NCBI GenBank assembly: GCA_021234155.1
Contig: JAJEKV010000051.1
Location: forward strand, 7,724,761-7,788,760
Length of the DNA: 64,000 nt
DNA from: Isoetes taiwanensis
Taxonomy: Eukaryota > Streptophyta > Lycopodiopsida > Isoetales > Isoetaceae
Direction of reading: 5' to 3'
The notes beneath the pieces are model-generated. The model was not told the DNA's origin. It made no database searches and saw only the letters and a list, made by a program, of their open reading frames with translations. Positions 11,476 through 21,909 of the stretch are shown here, one piece after another; within the stretch, counting starts at the first letter, position 1, and each line of letters begins with the position of its first letter. Position numbers and translations under genes: made by a program.

Positions 11476-12240
11476 CGAGAACATCGTTGAAAGAAAATTT
11501 GCAAATGCAAGGAAGAAACTATCAGATAATAGAGACAATGGTTAAACTGACAATTCAGGGCCAACTTATGCTCCAAAAAATACTACAGAAGGAATTGAAA
11601 TTCAACTCAACAAATTAGCTACAACTACAGTCAGTGTCTCCGTTCTAAATATCTAGTAGGTGTTGAGACGGGGCTCTAGTTTAGTTTGAAGCACATGGGA
11701 ATGCTACATATAAATGCCTACCAAGCAAGCCATAAATAAAACAACGCTTTCTCTATAGCATTTTTGCACACAATATACTAAGTACTCAAATGCTTGCAAG
11801 ACTCTTACCTGGCTGATCATAATGACAGTGGTAAGATGCGGCCTCCAAAGTGAGGCGTCTTGCAAACAAAAGTTTGCAAATATATGCGACATACATCTCG
11901 TATAGAGTCTATATCCTGTCAATCAGCCTATGACATGTTCATGAAAAAAATATGATGTAGAAATGTGCCTGGGTGATCAAATCTAAAAACAAATAACCCT
12001 CGAACAAATACAAATCATGGATCTTAAATCATTGTTCTTGATTCAACCAGTTTTGAGGAATGTATGTTGGAAGACTTATATGCATAATATGATTGATTCT
12101 AGAGCAATCACATCCATCAAATTACGCTGTATTGAAATAGGTGCATCACACTCCGATATGGACATGTTCAGACTGGAACCTAATTTGTTATGCAAGATGT
12201 TTCATGAAAGAGGACTCCATGATATGCTTTTATATTGATG

Positions 12241-12424
12241 ATATGCCTTTATATTGATGGATTAGCATATATGAACAAAGTCTTAAAACATAAAATGCCT
12301 TAGAACTTTGTGGAATTTTAAATATGGTAATCCATAATATGCCTTTATGCTAAAGGATTTGCATATATGAAGAAGGGTCTTAACACATAGAATGCCTTTG
12401 CACTGTATGGAATTTTAAATATGA
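12241..12424. repeat. Diverged tandem duplication, about 87 bp x 2
   Basis: Units at 12241-12327 and 12338-12424 both run ATATGCCTTTAT to GGAATTTTAAATATG with about 15-20 differences. Confidence 0.85.
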
Positions 12425-13437
12425 TGAATTTGTACTATTGGAAGAACTGAGATGGAAAGGTCTACTAAAATAATAAACCAGAGTATTGGACTATCCAAGA
12501 TGCAAATGCAACATCGATTTGTTGAAATCCATTGATTATTTCACATTGTCTGTGCTCCATTAATGGTCATGATTCTTCTTTCTGCAGATCAGACAACCAG
12601 AAAATATACCTGAGAGACATCTTAATAGACTGTATTTTAGTTACAAAAGATGAAATCTCATAAGTCTTAAACATTTTATTTATCACGCATAGTGCACACC
12701 ACACAGTAAGCCAACGACATGCTGCAAGCTTGTAACAATTTAGGAGACTAATTAAAAAAAATCGCAGAGTTGCGGAGATGGAAGCCTCTTCCATGTGATA
12801 ATTCGCAAATTTAAAAAGCAAAGGGCTTACTTGTGTTTGTACTTCCATAGCTCAGTCATTTTGTGTTTTACAGCATGGATTGTGGATGCTTAGACTAATT
12901 CTAAGCCATTGGCAAAAAGGCAAGCATTGTCATAAATAAACTGTTAATACTTCACTTTCATTTAGGATCAGAATCATTTAAGATAAGAATAAACGCATTA
13001 GAGCCACCTCAATCCAAGTTGAAACATAACGTGGCATTAAAGCTTTACAAATAAACGGGGGAGATAACAATAATGGAACTTTACAAAGGTTTGAAGAAAG
13101 GCAGTTGCAAAAAGATGTCATTATCATAGAGAGATATAGAAAAAAAGAATATTCTAGTATACCTATCTATCCACGAAGTAAAACATATCCATGCTAGGAC
13201 AAGGATTTTTGAGAAGTTCCAATTGGTTTTCAACCATCATTGATTTATTTTGGAAATAATGATATTATGGATCACACTAATGATCAAAACCTTTTAACTT
13301 CCAAAACCATGTAACCGAACTTCTTCAGATAAATACAAGGACTTTCAATCTATAAACCATCTATATATGTAAAGAAACCACAAATTACACTATTAACAAA
13401 AGTATCGAATATCTAATTACAATGTAATAAGCAAACA

Positions 13438-13463
13438 ACACAGATTACATTAATAATCTGTGT
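13438..13463. repeat. Inverted repeat, 10-bp arms
   Basis: ACACAGATTA and TAATCTGTGT around a 6-nt loop. It lies about 190 bp outside the left end of transposon copy B. No function can be seen. Confidence 0.85.
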
Positions 13464-13649
13464 TCTTATCTAGTTCACAAAAACCAGCTTATGTGATAGA
13501 AGTTACACCAATAAGTTCTAGTAATCAGGCTCCAATTCACTAAAACCAGAAAATGATTCAACTCTTTGATCAGTTCGCTGCCCAACTGGGTCAATCGGTG
13601 TTAGGAATTGGCGGATTATGCAAGGCGACTGGCAATAGAATAAACAAAG

Positions 13650-13718
13650 TTGCGTATTAAACGGGAGCAAATCATTGAAACGAGAGCAAAAGGAATATTC
13701 CTCAAAGATTCCTTTTTT
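13650..13718 (+). repeat. Left terminal inverted repeat of copy B
   Basis: Starts TTGCGTATTAAACGGGAG and ends in CAAAGATTCCTTTT. Relative to the right end it carries extra bases in the middle and lacks the perfect internal hairpin. Confidence 0.8.
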
Positions 13719-13999
13719 TTTTTACAGAAAGGGGATAAAACGAGGTTAAAAAAAAAAGATGCATGAAATTCTATTTTGACCCCCCCAAATGACTATTTTT
13801 TTTTTTTTTGCAACGAAAGAATTGACTTTTTTAAAGTGTCACTTTTTTTAGCAAATAGAATGTTCTTAAAGTATGTTTTAAGAGAGAAACTCTAATTTCA
13901 GAGGATAAAATATTTAACAAAAAATTGAAGTAAGTCCAGAATCGAAATCGTAGTATTCTCAAAATTTGAAGATAGAATCTTCATATTCACATGCAAAAT

Positions 14000-16900
14000 T
14001 TCTGATCTTTTTCTAAGACTTCGGTTATGTGCAAAAGTGTGAGGAGTGATGAGAGAGGGATCCAGGGGCGTCATCATATTCATTTATGCCATCGTCATCA
14101 CCTTCACTTCTTTCATCATCACTTTCGAGGAAGTGCTTGAGTTATCTTCCTCATCACTTTGTCATCAACAGACGGTGAAGCATTGCCACCACCTTCTTCA
14201 TCATCTTCTTCATAATTACAAGCTTTTTTTAAGCAAATTGATAGTCCTCTCCATGAGATGATTGTCGATTTCAATTTAAAATCATAGCACAATATAGTCA
14301 CGTCATTAAGGTTCATTTCGTCCCTACAACCCACCTTCTTGGATTTTCTCCCTTTTCCTTGGCTTCTCATTTCTAACTCATATCTACCTTCAAAAGCATT
14401 TTCTCGAAAGGTGTTGCAAGTTAATGAATCTTGAGTTTAGTGACTAAGCCTTCCTCCTTGACTGTGTCAAGCACTTTTGCTATCCGAATCGGCCGACCTT
14501 TGTCATCCTCCTCGGTCGGAAGAGCAATTAGCATACCTTTGGTAATTTACGTGATATTACCTTGAGGCTCATTCTGCGTCTTGGTCCGAGATACATGACT
14601 CGATCCTCCCTCGTCTTCTCTCATCAAGGTGAAAATGTAGCCTTTGCTTGGACCTTGCTTTGGTTGGGGTTGATGGAAGGTGTCGCCATTGAAATGGTTC
14701 TTGCAACTGTCTTAGAGCTATATTTTGTACAACAATTTTCTGTTCGAGAAAGAAATTACTCCACTACATCCGATCTTCTTCTAAGAAGTACTTAAAGCCT
14801 GAGGAAATTCCATTTTCAATGGCTTTTAAGGATGACTCTGGGGTACTTTTCTTCTGCTTGGACTCCTTAGGATTTTTGAGAGGAAGTTGCTCAGCACGTT
14901 CTATGAAGGAAGTGTCTGGAATATATTTAAGGAAGCGTAATCCCTCTGGTGGACTCCAGTCTTTAGTTGTGGTATACTTCTTCCCCTGTAAGAAGCTTTG
15001 GCCATCCTTCAAGTAGAACTTGATGTGATGTTGAAAGGTGAGATCATTCAACTTGTTCACAGCTTGTTCTCTGTTTGAACGTTGAGAGAAAACAAACTCT
15101 CTGAAATCAGCAGTCTCTTTAAGAAGACCAACCACTGGAGTAGGAGTGTAAGAATCTTCAATAATTCGAACTAAAGCAGGAAGACAGAAAGCCTTCTTCC
15201 TTCTAAGGCGCACAAAAAATCTGCTGAACATTGATCATGAGTGTGGCCTACAAGTAAGAAACCGAACTTCACTTTTCTAAAGATCCCTAGCTCCACTAAC
15301 ATGGCACAGTACACAAAGAGTGTTTGATTCTTGTTCTCCCTTGTAGTATTGTCAAGTTGCAGATAAAGCACTGGTGGTAATTGCTCTTGCTCGCACAGGA
15401 CCTTGTTAAGAATTGTAATTGTGAGGTTCGGGTCACCATGCAAGTTTGGATACGTCAAAAATACTTTGCACTTTAGACTTCCTTCGAAGACCATAGCTCC
15501 TACAAGGTGGACCTTAACAAAACATTCCTCTGGCACATCTTTAGGAATGTTCAAGAAATGTGGTAGAGTTGTTTTGTTTTTTGTCCATTCCATCAATCAC
15601 AACAGACATGTATTGCAGTGGACGTTCAAGAGCTTTTTTTCTGTGCTTGGCAAGCTTTCTTCTCTCTGCTGCTTGTTGTTCACGATGTCTGGCAAGGTTT
15701 TGTTGCACAATATCTGTAGAAGAAATCAGGTCAAAGCATTTTCTTTAAAACAAGTGAGAGATTGGAGAACATGAGCTTACTTCTTTCGACCTCTGTCTTT
15801 GTAGTTTCTCGTTGACTCTTTAATTCTGCACACCTTGAGCAAACTGACATTCTATGTTTTCTAGGAATTTTCACAAGACCGAATTCACTTTTCCACAGTC
15901 TGGTGAAGTGTGAGTAAGAGATGTGCTGAAGCTGAGTGCAAGTCTCTTTGTACTCATTAAAAACATCTTTTTTTGTGATGTTATCAGTTAAATGATACAT
16001 GTTGCTGTTAGGTAGCTTCTCACATGTTTCTTTAAAATATTTCTCCATCCATGACACAGCAGCAAGGGCATGCATGGTTACAACTCTTCTCGGTCCACAA
16101 TGATCATCGATTGCTGGATTTTTGTCCAGTCTTTTATGTATTCTAGACATTCTGGTGGACCCTAAACGGTGGACAACCATAAAGCATTTCTGGCAAACTT
16201 CTTCACGGTTAATGTAGTGCAAGAAGGTGTTGCGGTCTGGTCTTACATGATAAGCTAAGTAGGCATTCAGTGCCGCCAATGTCATGGAACTGTAGTTGTC
16301 TCTAACTGCTCGTAATTTAGCCATGTTAAATCTGTTGATGCAACCCAATGAGTAGCATTTAGTTCTCAAAAGTCTCCTCATTTTGTGTTCATCCATAAGA
16401 TTTCTTCTTCTTACAGAGGAGCACGCCCTCAAACCAGAATCCACCTTGAATTTCTTTGAAGATTGGCTGGAGAACATATAATCTCTTTGTTCCTCGTTGG
16501 TGTCTTCATCTTCTGATGAAACTTCTACTCTGGGGGTGACTTCCTCTGTCCCCGAAAGTGGTGTGTTTGTAGAGGAAAAACAGGACCACGTGAAGTTGTT
16601 CCCTAAAAGGCGGGGTACAAATGTTAAAGGATGGTGATGGCCCATAAGAGGTTGTGGCATCAGCTGTTCTTGTACCATCTTGAAAAGGAGTTCTTGCAAA
16701 CATCTCCTTTAGAGCGGACTGGAATTCTGCAAATCCATGTGTCACAACCGTTGTGTGAAGAGGAGTGCATGCTGGAGCGTCGTCCTCATTTGTAGTGAAG
16801 TCATGGTGAGAGAAATTGTAGTGAATCTCACAGTCTTCTTTACTTTCTGTGTTCCTTGTATGTTTGAGTGAAGGGGGCGAAGCTACAAATGGGGGTAGCT

Positions 16901-17225
16901 TGTTCTTGAACACCCGTTGTTGTGGAGCTTCTGTAGGTGGTCCAGGGGATGGAACAAAGGGTGGTGGCAACATGCTCCGAACTGGTGGTGATGCTTTGGA
17001 AGGAGATGCCAGTGTACTGTCTACAGGACTTGGTGACGGTTGGAAGGGTGGTGGAATGGACTCGGTGTGTCTTCGAGAAGCAACAATGATGAAGTAGAGG
17101 TAGGAGTCGGAGAATGCCGGTCTTCAGTAGAAATGACGTTGTTCCCAAGCGTGTCCTTAGAACTAGAAGAGCTTGAGACAACAAAAGGTGGTGGAAGCTT
17201 GTTCACGAAACGGTTCGTCATCTTA
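14000..17225 (-). pseudogene. RNase H-type (DUF7869-like) transposase, decayed
   Basis: Read leftward. The N-terminus (17225-16500) is Pro/Ser-rich, with NKLPPPFV-type motifs repeated (near 17200 and 16905). A basic/Cys region follows (CSRCAEL near 15820). A 67-nt intron with GT-AG ends lies at 15714-15780. Then come the catalytic-type motifs VVIDGMD near 15585, LYLQLDN near 15365 and GHTHDQ near 15240. The C-terminus has GRPIRIAKVL near 14490 and an acidic tail near 14100. Such spaced Asp/Asp/His-Asp motifs are typical of the DUF7869 family of eukaryotic transposase-like proteins. Lesions: a frameshift near 16590, a one-base shift in an A-run near 15578, a deletion after GHTHDQ near 15237, and stops at 14400-14760. 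It presumably moved the element once. I do not assign a superfamily. Confidence 0.8.
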
Positions 17226-17553
17226 ACAACTACAAAATAGTAAAGAGATTTGAGAAACTTTCTGTAGTGCAGAGCTTTTCTTATTCCCGAATACACGCCC
17301 ACGTAGTACAAGTAGAAGTTCCAATACTAATCAAGTGAAAGTCAAAATAAACGCTATTCTGGAATACACAGGAGTAGGATAGTAAAGCTAAACGTATTCC
17401 GCTTCACATAGAAAAAGAGCAAGACGAAAATGATACCTTTAAAAGGAAATTCCGGCGCCTTCAGTTGCGTATTCCAGTCTCTGAGCTCAAGTCGCCAGCG
17501 CCAGCGTCTTCGATTAAAATATTCAGAGATCAGATTCGATCCACATAGAGAAA
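17226..17553. promoter_or_regulatory. Divergent promoter region of copy B
   Basis: About 330 bp between the 5' ends of transposase (minus) and methyltransferase (plus) genes. It holds palindromic sites TATTCCCGAATACA (17282-17295) and CTATTCTGGAATACAC (17354-17369), the same motif as in the introns. Promoter function is inferred from the gene arrangement only. I see no clear TATA box. Confidence 0.5.
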
Positions 17554-17607
17554 ATGGGCGGACAGAGTAAGAAAGTACAACGTACAATCATTTGTGTGTC
17601 TGTTTCT

Positions 17608-17745
17608 TATTCCCGAATACACTATCGCCTTCGAGTGAAAGCGAAAGTGTATTCCGGAATACACTTTCGCCTTCACTCGAAGGAGAAAGTGTATTCCGGA
17701 CACTTTCGCCTTCGAGAGAAGGCGAAGGTGTATTACGGAATACAC
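17608..17745. repeat. Palindrome array in first intron of copy B methyltransferase
   Basis: Sites at 17608-17622, 17647-17664, 17689-17703 (shortened) and 17728-17745. The second sits in a perfect 30-bp palindrome (17641-17670) with GCGAAA/TTTCGC outer arms. The sequence between sites (GCCTTCGAGAGAAGGCG and similar) also folds back on itself, so the whole 140 bp can form nested hairpins. Confidence 0.9.
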
Positions 17746-19715
17746 TTTCGCCTTCGGAATACACCTTCGTGTTTTTAGGTTTTAAAAGGTTATTTTTCCA
17801 TGAGTTTTTTAGTAATTTTAGGCGTTTTTCCTGCCTTTAGAACTTGTTTAGACCTGTTTCTTTGTCAAGATTGCAGTGCTGTTTTGGCATTTTTCTCCTT
17901 TTTTTGCCCTCTTTTTTCCCTTTGCAAGATATTTTGTATTCTGGAATAGTTTTTTGCCACTGTTTTCTCCAACAAGGTCGTGTTTACACACAATTTGCAC
18001 AGACAAGAAGGCAGCAAGAAACAACAGAAGAGGCCCCTTAAAATCCCACAGAAACCGCACCCACAGAGAAGGGTTGAGGAGACAGCTGCGCCTGCTATCT
18101 ACGAAAACTTCCAAACTCAATGGTTTTTTACAAGGGGTACTTCTGGAAAGTACAGCACCCTTACTTTCCTATATGTCTGTCGGAGCCCTGGAAATAAAAG
18201 ATACGATGACAGGGAATTTGTCTGCATGCACCATCCAGGCCGTGAGTGAAGTAGCTGGGGAGTCCGGTCAGCAAGGGAGACTGTCTTTTCAGACATCCCA
18301 AGGCTTTATTCATGTTGATGAAGCCTATCTTAGAGTGGTAAAAGTAAATCCTCAGCCTCTTTATAAGTATGTTTCTCACTACCTCAACAAGAGGTCTCTC
18401 TGTGCCATCATTAACTACATTCGAAGCACAACGAGCGAAGACTTCCCCTACAGCGAGTCATCACAAGGGGAAGAGGATAACCTACAGAGCCCGAGCAGTG
18501 CATCATCACAATCTGGGAGTCCATCACAGTCCGAAGAAAAGCCGCCGTCACCACCACCAAAGAAGCGGCAAAGGCCAACCATTGCTGCTAAAGAGCCTAA
18601 AAAGCAAACGGCTTTAATTGCAACAGAAGATGCTCCTGAGGAACCTAAGAAGAAGAAGGGGAAGGGCAAAGCACCTGGTGTTGCTATTAAAGAAAAAAAA
18701 GTTGATAAAACATATGAGAAAATGGAAGAGATTAACCTGCACAAATTTGTGCAAGGTGTCATTTATTTGCCAGTCACTTCAATGAAGCTTCCACCGAAAA
18801 ATGAAGCTGGTGAAAGGCCACTTCAGGTTCGCAAAATTTATGCCGATCACTTGAGGAACCTGAAAGACAGAATAAGGAGCAATCCAAATGCTCATGTGGC
18901 CCCAATAGTTGTCCTTGTTGACAAGGAGCAGTGCAAAACCCCCCAGGACTATGATAGAGAAAACGCAGATACCTACACTCACTATGTCTTGGGAGGAAAT
19001 CACAGCTTCAAGGCAAGAAGGCAACTTTATAAAGAGAAGAAGAACCCGAGGTACCTCTCCGTCCTCTGCGCTGTTTACTGTGATCTTACCGATGAAGAAG
19101 CAAAAATCGTTGCCAACACCCACAATGCTGACAACGAGTACAAACTAAAGATGAGCTTCGTCGACAAGATCCGGTTTATGCACAGGGAGTACGTAATTTT
19201 TAAGGAAAAGTACGGTGAGGACCTGAAGAAGCCAGCGTTTTCCTTGGAGCTTAAGGAGGCGTGTGCCATTGAATGCTGCCTGAAATATGACGAGGCCAAT
19301 AAAAGGCAGTCTCTCATTGGCCACGATAACTGGTTCCAATTAGCTTTTAGAGATGGCAAGGTAAGCACAAAACGTATTCCAGAATAACAATCCAACTATC
19401 TGACGTGAAATCTTCTTGAACAAATTTGGGAACTCCAGGACGAGATATTTACAATGTTCGAACGAGGGGAGTTAAAGAGCAAGGGCAAGGAGACAGCCAA
19501 GAAAAAATCATCTGGCGTGCCCAAAAAAGAAATGACCATTACCGTCTGGCGAGAAATGCAAGGCTTCTCCGACACAGAGCTTCTGGAGCAACTTCTCCAA
19601 AAAGTTGTTGATAAGGAGTTTAGCCTAGAAGAAATGTCAAAGGAATTGCACAAGTAAGATCTCTGACACAAACTTTACTCTTTAGATGTTAGAGTCCCAA
19701 AAACATCGGCGTAGA

Positions 19716-19977
19716 TATTCCAGAATACACATGCCTTCCTTCACATGGGCAATGTGTATTCCGGAATACACATTGCTTGTCTCTAGAAAAGCATTGTGTA
19801 TTCCGGAATACACATTGCTCCTCTGAAGAAAGGCATGTGTATTCTGGAATACACATGCCTTCTTCTAGAAAAGAATTGTGTATTTCAGAATACATATTGC
19901 TCCTCTGAAGGAAGGCATGTGTATTCTGGAATACGCATTCCTTCCTTCAGAGAAGCAATGTATATTCCGGAATACAC
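19716..19977. repeat. Seven-site palindrome array, period about 41 bp, in an intron
   Basis: Core sites start at 19716, 19754, 19796, 19837, 19878, 19919 and about 19960, i.e. steps of 38, 42, 41, 41, 41 and 41. Two units are perfect 28-bp palindromes with different outer arms: GCAAT/ATTGC (19749-19776) and GGCAT/ATGCC (19833-19860). The 23-bp stretches between cores are also loosely self-complementary. The array lies in the intron between the exons ending at 19653 and starting near 20166. Single sites follow at 20070-20084, 20773-20785 and 20811-20826, and one precedes at 19373-19387. Confidence 0.92.
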
Positions 19978-21857
19978 AATGCTTTTCTAGAGACAAGCAA
20001 TGTGTGTATCCTGTAACAGAACTATTTTCTGCATATTGTTTCGAGGTAGCATCACCAGTTAACCAGTTTGTATTCCAGAATACAAATAGCTTGACTTTTA
20101 TTTGTTTTCCTTCTACTTTGCCTTGTTTCTTACTTTTTAACTCATTGTTTCCTTAATGTCTACGTCGAGACATGGGAAAGGTGCAAGGAACTCTACCCAT
20201 TAGCCACTTCAGACGAGCGCATTGTGCAATATGCACCAAATTTTGAGGGCTGGGTAAGTACTCTCAAAATTCCTCGTCTTTGCACAAACGATCTCCTTAC
20301 AGTTGTTATGTTTTTCCTCAGAGCAAAATGAAAAACAAAGACCTTCCTGAGGGCTTTATGCATTTGGTTAGAACAGCACGGGAAGAGAGGTCGTTAGCTG
20401 AAAGAAGAACTGTTGAGCCAGAACCATCCGACTACGAGAGATTTTGCATGTTTGATCAAAACAATTTATATTCAAGCATTCATGGTGATTGCACGAACCT
20501 TGTCGAAACGGTTAAGCCACAGGACTTTACTTTGGTTATTGCTGATCTTCCCTACGGGTTTAAGCCTAAAGACAGCAGATACGATGACCAGCCCTTCAAA
20601 TTTTCAGAGTTTAATGCTTTCATTGATGGAATCAAGCAGATCACAACGGCCAAACATTGGCGTTTAGTTACGTTCCATTCGAGCATGCAGTCTGGCTTGG
20701 TAGAATCAGCTTTCAAAAACCATTTTGGTTCTCCAGTTCAGGCAGGATATGAAAACCTTGTCTGGTAAGTCTTATTCCAGAATACAGTAACTTTTCTCTT
20801 CGATTACGTAGTGTATTCCGGAATAGTATTTCCTGTTTCTGGTTTTCGAATTGTTTACTTGTTTTTGCTAACATCACTTTAAATGTTTCACTAGGTACAA
20901 AACGAACATCAACTACCATGGTGGAGGACCAAGGTTGCTCAGCAAGGTAGAGTACCTTCATGTAGCTTATTAGAGTCTTGATGGGAAGAGGACCATGGAA
21001 CACTTCAACACTGCCGCCTGTCAAAACTTTTCAAACGTCCTAGAGTTTCCAGCAGTCTTACAGAAATTGCAGGACCCAAGTGCACAAGGCAGGATTGTGA
21101 ATCACTACCAGAAACCACAAAAGCTCATCAACCATCTCCTGGACATGTTCTCGCGTCCAGGAGATTGGGTGCTTGATGCTTTCTCTGGTTCTGGTACTAC
21201 TATCGCATGTGCACTTAAGAAGGGCCGCAACTGTGTTGCCGTGGATATTGATAAGGATGCTGTGCATTTTGTGAAGATGAGACTGGCTGCCTTACCTACT
21301 TTACCAGATGAAAATCAAGAGAGAGGGGCCAAGTCTTCATCTGATTATGCTAAACTAACGTCCTCAGAGATACAGCCTCCATTCTCGAGCTCACTAGACG
21401 ACGAGGCAACCTTTGCAGAGCTTAAAGAAGTAGCTTTAGCTACCATTCCAGAGGACAAGGAGGATACAAAACTTAAGTCTCTAGCAAAGGAGCAGACGGC
21501 ACAGAAGGACGAGACGGCAGAGAACAACAAAAAGAATGATGAGGACTATGATGTAGATCTTTGACTACTGCATATTAAAACTATCATTATTTATTACAAT
21601 GAATCTTCCATAATGATGTACAAAAATTTATTAAAAACATAATACTTTTTTTTCCTTTCTATTCTGGTGCTTTTTTTTTGTCATGCTTTCAGTCTCTTCA
21701 AGTCTATGCCTAAATTTCGCTATTTTTATGATTTCTGTTTCATAAGTACAAAGTTATTGCCTAATGATGGCCCAGAATGACATGAAAAAAAATGCGAACC
21801 TCTATAAATTCTCAACAACTATAAAAAAAGGCTTATTTTAGAAACATGATGTTTTTT

Positions 21858-21909
21858 AAAAGGGAATCTTTGAAACGGGAGTGATGCAACACTCCCGTTT
21901 AATTTGCAA
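21858..21909 (-). repeat. Right terminal inverted repeat of copy B
   Basis: The reverse complement starts TTGCAAATTAAACGGGAG. The next bases form a perfect hairpin with 11-bp arms (AAACGGGAGTG and CACTCCCGTTT) around a 6-nt loop. It is nearly identical to the end of copy A at 1807-1858. Confidence 0.88.

Larger units (their letters stand above)
10221..13649. other. AT-rich intergenic DNA with tandem duplications
   Basis: No gene supported. A 7-bp-stem hairpin (GCTCGGC, GTT, GCCGAGC) at 10240-10256 marks the inner edge of copy A. The stretch is otherwise non-coding with the local duplications listed separately. Confidence 0.5.
17554..21564 (+). pseudogene. ParB-like / beta-class DNA amino-methyltransferase, copy B
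   Basis: A short first exon (MGGQSKKVQR) is likely at 17554. An intron with palindromes leads to the acceptor CACAG at 17999. Exons seen: about 18000-19360, 19439-19653, about 20166-20253, 20322-20764 and 20895-21564. Order: basic N-terminus, Ser-rich linker (18430-18600), KKKKGKGK (about 18650), ParB-like domain (18720-19360, with GGNHSFKARRQL near 19000), a helical segment, motif IV DLPYGF (20544-20561), motif X-like QKPQKLINHLL (near 21115), motif I DAFSGSGTT (from 21175) and a Lys/Glu-rich tail. Motif IV before motif I is the beta-class order, which in known enzymes makes N6-methyladenine or N4-methylcytosine. Lesions: a frameshift near 18235 and an in-frame TAG at 20971-20973. The pairing of ParB and methyltransferase resembles phage and bacterial genes. 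The copy A protein is clearly homologous in every exon, so the gene was coding. Confidence 0.85.
13650..21909 (+). mobile_element. Transposon copy B with transposase and ParB-methyltransferase genes
   Basis: An 8.26-kb unit bounded by terminal inverted repeats (13650-13718 and 21858-21909). It has two divergent genes: a DUF7869-like RNase H-fold transposase on the minus strand (about 17225 to 14000) and a ParB-like/beta-class DNA methyltransferase on the plus strand (about 17554 to 21564). Between them is a 330-bp shared promoter region. Both genes have frameshifts or stops, so this copy is probably inactive. Homology to copy A starts at the right terminal repeat and covers the methyltransferase gene, which confirms the element boundary on that side. 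TTAA lies at both ends next to ACGGGAG (13657-13660 and 21899-21902), compatible with TTAA targeting, but the outer TTGC is shared too. Confidence 0.8.

Noticed and set aside
14000..17225. Assignment to piggyBac or Kolobok because of TTAA
   Set aside because: The visible motifs are DUF7869-like, and the TTAA may be internal to the TIR. Without empty sites the class is not supported.
17876..19387. Single 503-codon gene starting at 17876
   Set aside because: The first 100 or so codons are in a different frame from the one conserved between copies A and B (QEGSK, STLTFL, PGxKRYD), so the upstream part is intron and shifted exon. Only the part after about 18230 is the true frame.
19716..19977. 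CRISPR-like array (regular 18-bp repeats, about 23-bp spacers)
   Set aside because: The repeats are themselves full palindromes, the spacers are alike and self-complementary, there are no cas genes, and it lies in an intron of a eukaryotic transposon gene.
20947..20988. 42-nt intron with GT-AG ends in copy B
   Set aside because: It is too short for plant splicing, and copy A keeps similar codons through it. A stop mutation is the simpler reading.
17554..21564. Bacterial or phage contamination as source of the methyltransferase gene
   Set aside because: The gene has introns, occurs twice in diverged form within TIRs, and lies next to plant LINE copies of a family shared across the window.
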